Positions 58,547 to 64,000 of a stretch of 64,000 nt of DNA are shown here, piece after piece. Source of the stretch: Marthasterias glacialis (Eukaryota > Echinodermata > Asteroidea > Forcipulatida > Asteriidae); assembly GCA_911728455.2 (NCBI GenBank), contig OU452227.1, positions 18,678,110 through 18,742,109 of the forward strand, read 5' to 3'. How positions within the stretch are numbered: the first letter of the stretch is position 1; each line of letters begins with the position of its first letter. The notes beneath the pieces are model-generated. The model was not told the origin of the DNA, made no database searches, and saw only the letters and a program-made list of their open reading frames with translations. Both the position numbers and the translations under genes were made by a program.

Positions 58547-59548
58547 CTAAACAAAAGAAACAGGTGGTTCGAAAAATTTAATACTTTGACTTACAAGCTT
58601 TTGTCTTGATAGTTCAACCTACCCAAAATGGCAACAACAAATTTAAACCTAATTCCCATACTGTACTTCATCCTCCAAATTGAATATTCACTGCTGATTA
58701 ACCAAAAGCTTTGGGATAAATTCCTACATTCCACTCTGAAACCTATAATATTGCATCGTGTGTATTTAATGCAAAACGCACCTGTAGGCATTTTACAGCA
58801 ACACAAAAACAAAGAGCTTAACTATCAATGTTTATCAGCACAGCAGTCCCCGAGACTAAAGCCCAGTTCATACTTCATGTGAATGCGAAGGCACAGTGAA
58901 TTTGACGTCACAAATTTGTGACGAACTATTTGCTCAACTTGAACTGTGTTGAACTTTATGCAAAATTTGCTGTGAATACAGGAGAGTGACGTCAAATTCG
59001 CTTCACCATTGCGTTCGCGTGAAGTATGAACCGGGCTTAACTTTGTTAAAACTCTAATGATGAAGGCTTTACGTCCTATCTGAAGGACAAAGCAATATTG
59101 GTTAAGTGACTTGCTCAAGGACACCAGTGTCAAGGCCGGGACTCGAACCCACACTCTGCTGATCAGAAACACCAGGGTTTGAATCCAGTGTGCTAGACCG
59201 CTCAGCCAGGTCATACAATATAGAAGTCTGAAATTCGTGACCCACAAAGTGCAAATTAAGGCTTAAGTGGCCGCCTGGCAGACTGACGATGACTTGTGAT
59301 ACCAAAAAATCCAACAATACCTGGGCTCGATTTCACACAACACTCTGATTCATCTTAAGGTGAGTTGTCAACAGTGCCATAGTGATTTGTTTTGTGCCTC
59401 ACACTTTCCAGCAGTTAAGATTGATTTGAAACTAAGATCAATCTTAGCTCTTGATGAAAATCGAGCCCTCGGCTATAAACCATGGAATAATTTCATAAAA
59501 ACATGAGTACCAATTCAGGCACTTGGAGAATTCATTTAATATACTTAC

Positions 59549-59716
59549 AATCAAAATTGCAAAGCTGGTCAGGTGATCACAGTGGCATACTTTTGCTTCG
59601 CCTACACCCTTGTCTTCAGCTAAAGTACAGCCCTTTGTCGACCAATTACCAACTGAGTTACCAGCGACCAAGGTAGGATCCCAAAAGACACAGACGGTAT
59701 CGCCAGCGCTGGTGTT
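59549..59716 (-). CDS. Gene C exon 30: GPS autoproteolysis site
   Basis: 168 bp with the same C-V-F-W, N-W-S-T-K-G-C and C-H-C-D-H-L-T pattern as gene A, so autoproteolysis is also predicted here. A-G-D-T replaces A-A-D-T near the N-terminal end. Confidence 0.92.
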
Positions 59717-60017
59717 CTGATTACGGGAAAAAAAAATGGTACGATTAGGGAAACTTAACTTTTAATGAATATACAAATGGTTGATTTGTGATTTTGTTTC
59801 CCCTTTAACATAACTGTTGGAAACGCTCACGTGTTGCTGATCAGGTGTGCAGTGGACGGGGCTTACTGAAACTGTCCAATGTCATTCAGCCATACAAGTA
59901 AGTACAGACAGCAACATTAAGTGCGAATAGACCGATCCATTAAGCCCTACTCACCTTATGGCTTGTTGCAATTTTTTAAAGGAGCTAGTTGTTTATATTT
60001 AGTAATAGGATTTTAAC

Positions 60018-60255
60018 AGGGGATCCCTGTAGAGCCGCTTCCCAGGTCGTATTGTAAACTTGGGTGTGGTCCCTGGTTATACGGCAGTTTTAGGTTGAAT
60101 GGCTTCTGACTGGCACCCCTGAACAAAGATATTGACAAGATTGAGAGACTGCCAACATCAGTACTAGATAGCTCAGTTGGTAAATCACCAGCACGTTAAC
60201 CTGGAGGTCGCAGGTTCAAACCCGTTCTGGTCAACTTTGCTTTGTTCACCCAAAA
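60018..60255 (+). mobile_element. tRNA-derived SINE, family S1 (gene C copy)
   Basis: Paralogous copy of 11,178-11,425 in the intron between exons 29 and 30 of gene C. Confidence 0.65.
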
Positions 60256-60639
60256 AAAGGATTTCAATGTGTCAGCATTTTAGGGTGCACAGTTGTGGTC
60301 AGTTCAAGAGGAGTTCAATCTCTTGAGTGACTGCTATAGCTGCAATCGTTTATTACAAGTGCAACATTGAGGGATAAGCTTTTCAGTGATTTTCCTTTCG
60401 AGGTTGAGTGGGGGGAGGGGGATGGGGGAGAGGGGGTGTATGGAAGCATGTTTTCAGACTTGTGGTCTACCTATATCGCTACTGTATTCAATAATCAAAG
60501 CAATAAATTATCTGTACACAAGTCATTGTGCTTAAAGGAAAGTTAAATCATTTTTAGTCAAGAGATTGACCAAGTTTTAGTCTGGATGTTGTTGTTCAAC
60601 TTGGTTTAGTGCTTCACCAACTAAAAATCAGGAAAAAAA

Positions 60640-60870
60640 CACACACTGCAATCTCAACATCAGAAAGAACTTCTTCACACATAGGACAATCACCAACTGG
60701 ACACCCCCTTTCCAGCTCATTTTGTACAGGCCAAAACAATCTCTTGGTTTTAGAGATTGTACGATGAACATAAAGTGGCTATCAAGGAGCCAGTTTGGCT
60801 TGCTGGCCCTTCAAGTTGCCCACCTGTCTCATCCAGATGAGCGGTGCTATGGTGAGTTGCTGTGAGTTAC
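60640..60870 (+). mobile_element. Non-LTR retrotransposon remnant (gene C copy)
   Basis: Paralogous copy of 11,790-12,030. Confidence 0.5.
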
Positions 60871-60973
60871 TTGCCAACTGAGGCTGGCTAAAAATGCAGA
60901 CTCTTTTTTTTGGGGGGGGTAGGGGTATGAGTTTGGACAGACCTTAGGATATCCAAAATTAAACTTAACTTAC

Positions 60974-61161
60974 ATTTAGTGGTCTAAATGAGGTAACTAC
61001 GGGATCAAATAGATTTGTCACTTGTTTTCCTTTCCCTGCAAGACTTCCTGATATCACTCGACTGTTAACGTTGAGACCTTTACGCTGTGGTACCTGAAAG
61101 AGCTTGGTGTTCTGGTACACCACGAAAATGACTGGCAGGGAGGCTGTAGAATTTGCAACGT
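60974..61161 (-). CDS. Gene C exon 29: GAIN subdomain B
   Basis: 188 bp. Same frame and borders as gene A 12,137-12,324. Notable changes are S-L-P-V-I for P-L-P-V-I and Q-V-P-Q-R for Q-V-S-Q-R. Confidence 0.82.
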
Positions 61162-61481
61162 CTGAAAAGTATACAATCCCCAAAACAAAACCAATCAAAG
61201 TGTGTCATGAAGTTTTGCAAGTTGCACATTGATAAGTATTATGTAAGCATGATTTGAAACTTTGCTTGATAGAGATACAGTCTAGTAAGGCTTGTGGTAG
61301 CATTTTTCTGTGTTTAAGGTATAAGATGATATTTTTTGTGAGGCTGGTGAATGTTTTCCACATTCATGTCAGCCATTTACAGGTCCCAAACTGCCAGTGC
61401 AGTACTGAGTTGTGAGTGCGATTGTTTTTTTTTGTCAACTGCTTTTAGGAAAAATGGCCTCTCCAGGATAAACTGTAGAGG

Positions 61482-61676
61482 GTGAAATGCACATATCGAA
61501 GAGGATGCCCCATTTAAATAAAGCAACACATAAATAAAATAAACAAATAAAATAAATAAAGTAAAAAATAAGTATTTTGTGAAATGCACATATCGAAGAG
61601 GATGCCCCATTTAAATAAAGCAACACATAAATAAAATAAACAAATAAAATAAATAAAGTAAAAAATAAGTATTTTG
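61482..61676. repeat. 97-bp tandem duplication in gene C intron
   Basis: Two consecutive copies begin gtgaaatgcacatatcg at 61,482 and 61,579 and are essentially identical through aagtatttt. Gene A has a single copy (13,414-13,510). Confidence 0.85.
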
Positions 61677-61731
61677 GCATTTTCAAAATATGAAACACTT
61701 GAACAGTGAAAGAAGAGATTGTGTGAAATAC

Positions 61732-62077
61732 CTATTGCGATAGCTTCCTCTGGTATTAAAATTGACGCTTCAGCCTGAACCACAGGTATCTGGTCATCGC
61801 CTATGAACAATTTCTCCTCATTGTTCTGTAATGTATCATCAATGTTTCCATCTTCAGGTATGGAGGCGAAACCCACACTCTCACTATAGCTCTGTGGACT
61901 TAAACTTACGACTTCTACAACGATGTTATCCCTGGTTGAGCTGATGTTGTCGCGTGGGAATGTCAACTGAGATTCAAAAGCCTGTAGGATCTTTGCTGAT
62001 GCGGATTGGTTTGAGGAGAACATTTCATCCGCGAAGTTCAAGATGTTGTCTACAGATTCTATAAATGTTTCAGTCAC
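61732..62077 (-). CDS. Gene C exon 28: GAIN domain
   Basis: 346 bp, same length as in gene A, with several conservative changes (N-F-A-D-E for N-V-A-D-E, N-Q-S-A for N-L-S-A, L-Q-N-N-E for L-L-N-N-D). A 97-bp tandem duplication lies just downstream in the intron. Confidence 0.8.
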
Positions 62078-63073
62078 CTTTCAATGAGGATTTGAAAAGA
62101 CAACTTCAAAAATCTTACAGCTGCAATATGACTTTTTACAAATACCAATGTTTATCATTTCAGCATATCTTATTAATTCTGAAATAAACTGTGCAGACTA
62201 ACAGCTGTTTCCCATAAAAGTGCAAGGTTTGATTTCCTCCACTTGTTCAAGCAATGTAAATGTAAATCAAAGGTTCTGCGAGCGAGATTTGGAAAATTTG
62301 ACTCCTTTTTCAGACAAATTTAGCAGAACACATGGCTGAAAGCAGGCGCCTGGCCCTGACTAACGTCAACCAATAGAGGGCTTTATATCCAATTTGGGGA
62401 GGGGCTACATAGACAACTTTGCAAATACTTTTTACAGTTATATGGGGATGCAAGTGTTTAGCCGTGGAACGAGGTGCATGCTGGTCTAGATACTGACAAA
62501 TTTTGTCGATAACTGGACCACGTGCACCTCCTTCCACGGCTTAACGTGTGCGTCCCCATATAACTGTATTGCGCACAAAAAGTATTTGTGAAGTTGTCTA
62601 TGACCTTTTACACAAAAACAAAGTTCAGATGTGATTTTTCCAAAACTTTATTTTGTGTGGAAAATACAAGACCAAATGTAAAACTTTCCATATCAAATGT
62701 GTATAATTGCCTGACAGGGAATGCCTTGGAGTTCACAGGTCTTTCTTTTTGTAAATAAGGTGACACGGTCTAAAGAAAATTTGCCATCTGCCATCACAAA
62801 GAAACCAGAACATGAAGTTTCTGCCTGCCATTATGCCCATGTATCTTGTTTGCATACATTTAGATTAGGAGTGACATCAAATCAGGTCAAATAGCCTGTG
62901 AATTGTGTGACCTTTGACGACATACACTCAAATAATCGCAACTGTAAGACTGATAGATCTGGATTGTGGGGTCCTGCATTGTTCAACATATTGTCCCTTT
63001 TCTAAAGAATTTCCTTGTGGGGTCCATTGTTACTGTTCTTGTCTGGACCCCACAAGGTTAAGTGGGACCTTAC

Positions 63074-63220
63074 CTCTGTTGAAGGTGAACCAACATTAGT
63101 GATATTTTGCATAGTTGAGGCTATGGAAACAACTCCATCTGATTCGATTCTGTCATAGTAACCTGTTACGTTTGCCAACACAGCAGAAATAAGCACTACA
63201 TTTTCCTCATTTACTGGGAC
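63074..63220 (-). CDS. Gene C exon 27: GAIN region, helical part
   Basis: 147 bp, phase 0-0, donor gtaagg. It differs from gene A by a few residues (R-I-E-S versus R-I-Q-S, V-S-I-A versus V-S-V-A). Both N-glycosylation sequons are kept. Confidence 0.75.
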
Positions 63221-63773
63221 CTGCATGAATAAGAAGCAAGAGAAAACTACACTGGTAAAACAAGTTCTTTTCTCCTACATTATGTCTTATGTTCTAAACG
63301 TGAAGCCTTGAACAATTTTTGCAAAGCACGATTGTAACACATTCATAAATACCCCCTGAGACATTTTATCCATTCTGATTGGTTGAGAGCATGTCACAAG
63401 GTGTTGTTTAAACAGCCGATAAAGACATGGCCAAGAATATTTATAACTAGCTAGCAATTATACTTTAACGTGGGTGCTAATCTACGCGTAGCGCAATCAA
63501 TACATACCAGTACTCAATGTAAAGTCTACCAGTATGCGCAAACATTGAGCGCCAGATGCATTTTGACCCTTCTGGAAACGGAGCATGAGGACGTGACAGG
63601 AATTGACAAATAAAGAATAACAATACAAATTTAAAAAAAGATTCACAGATTTATCCACATAGTTACGCTTTTTGACAAAAATGGCATTTATGAATGGGAA
63701 GTCAAAGAGCAGTGACTCAGTCTTTAACGGCCGTTTAATACCTTGCTTCCATATTTTGCAAAGCATTACTTAC

Positions 63774-63902
63774 TTCCGAGACAACTCGCAGAATGTTATC
63801 AATACTGCAGCTGTTGTCAATAAAACACAAATCTCCCTCCTGTTGCATCGTTGCATTTGTGTAGCACGCACATAAGTCTGAGCATGGAATGAACAAACAT
63901 TT
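63774..63902 (-). CDS. Gene C exon 26: cysteine-rich start of GAIN region
   Basis: 129 bp, equal in length and phase to gene A 15,628-15,756. K-C-L-F-I-P-C-S-D-L-C-A-C-Y is conserved; A-T-M-Q-Q-E replaces A-S-M-Q-R-E. It is the most 5' exon of gene C visible here. Confidence 0.75.
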
Positions 63903-63971
63903 CTGATTATGGAAAATCAACTTTCATCTCAATCAAGATGTTTCTAATTCTTATACAAGTTTTTTATAATT

Positions 63972-64000
63972 TTGGGGTGAACAAAGAAAACCTGACTGGA
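63972..64000 (-). mobile_element. Edge of SINE S1 copy in gene C
   Basis: Starts the same tttggggtgaacaaagaaaa segment as 15,820 and continues off the right edge. Confidence 0.5.

Larger units (their letters stand above)
55452..64000 (-). other. Gene C: 3' half of the preceding tandem copy (partial)
   Basis: Nine exons (GAIN region, GPS, 7TM and tail) of a gene that begins beyond the right edge. Exon sizes equal those of gene A (129, 147, 346, 188, 168, 110, 260, 82 and 469 bp), and intron sequence is also conserved apart from indels. The stop codon lies about 4.2 kb upstream of the gene A start. All visible reading frames are intact, so this copy looks functional in its 3' half. Confidence 0.85.

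Overview
This is a stretch of animal nuclear genome. It has many short exons with GT-AG borders, long AT-rich introns, tRNA-derived SINEs, MITE-like inverted repeats and remnants of non-LTR retrotransposons. Hyalin repeats (HYR), EGF repeats, a Reeler domain and an adhesion-GPCR core all occur in one gene. Together with the repeat landscape this suggests a marine invertebrate deuterostome, most likely an echinoderm (perhaps a sea star). That assignment is an inference from gene content; I cannot search databases.

All recognisable coding sequence lies on the minus strand and belongs to a tandem array of one gene family. Gene A is complete (51,282 down to 5,924). Gene C (63,902 down to 55,452) shows only its 3' half; its 5' half lies beyond the right edge. 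Gene B (2,244 down to 1) shows only its first two exons; the rest lies beyond the left edge. Bases 1-15,800 and about 48,490-64,000 are therefore two copies of the same stretch (3' half of one gene, spacer, 5' end of the next). They are offset by about 48.1-49.5 kb and remain highly similar in introns as well as exons.

The gene A protein, assembled from phase-compatible exons, is about 1,900 residues. Its order is: signal peptide; a Reeler domain split over three exons; eight EGF exons (one degenerate); HYR1; EGF9; HYR2; EGF10; HYR3; HYR4; EGF11-EGF16; HYR5; HYR6; a GAIN-type region with an intact GPS (Cys-x-Cys-x-His-Leu-Thr); seven transmembrane helices; and a short cytoplasmic tail. Every EGF and HYR module is its own symmetric phase 1-1 exon. 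Local exon duplications are obvious, both in the calcium-binding EGF cluster (38.9-42.8 kb) and in the EGF12-EGF16 cluster (18.2-23.8 kb).

The long introns hold the other striking material. Intron 2 of gene A (43.5-48.4 kb) is a nest of inverted-repeat elements. The main one is a 2.3-kb palindrome made of two head-to-head copies of a foldback element. Its arms are tandem 42-bp repeats, so all six frames stay open without any of them being a gene. It is flanked by a 6-bp direct repeat and sits inside a terminal-inverted-repeat element that has an uninterrupted relative at 33.3-33.9 kb. Exon ends were placed by eye from splice consensus, phase and domain borders, and no transcript evidence was available.
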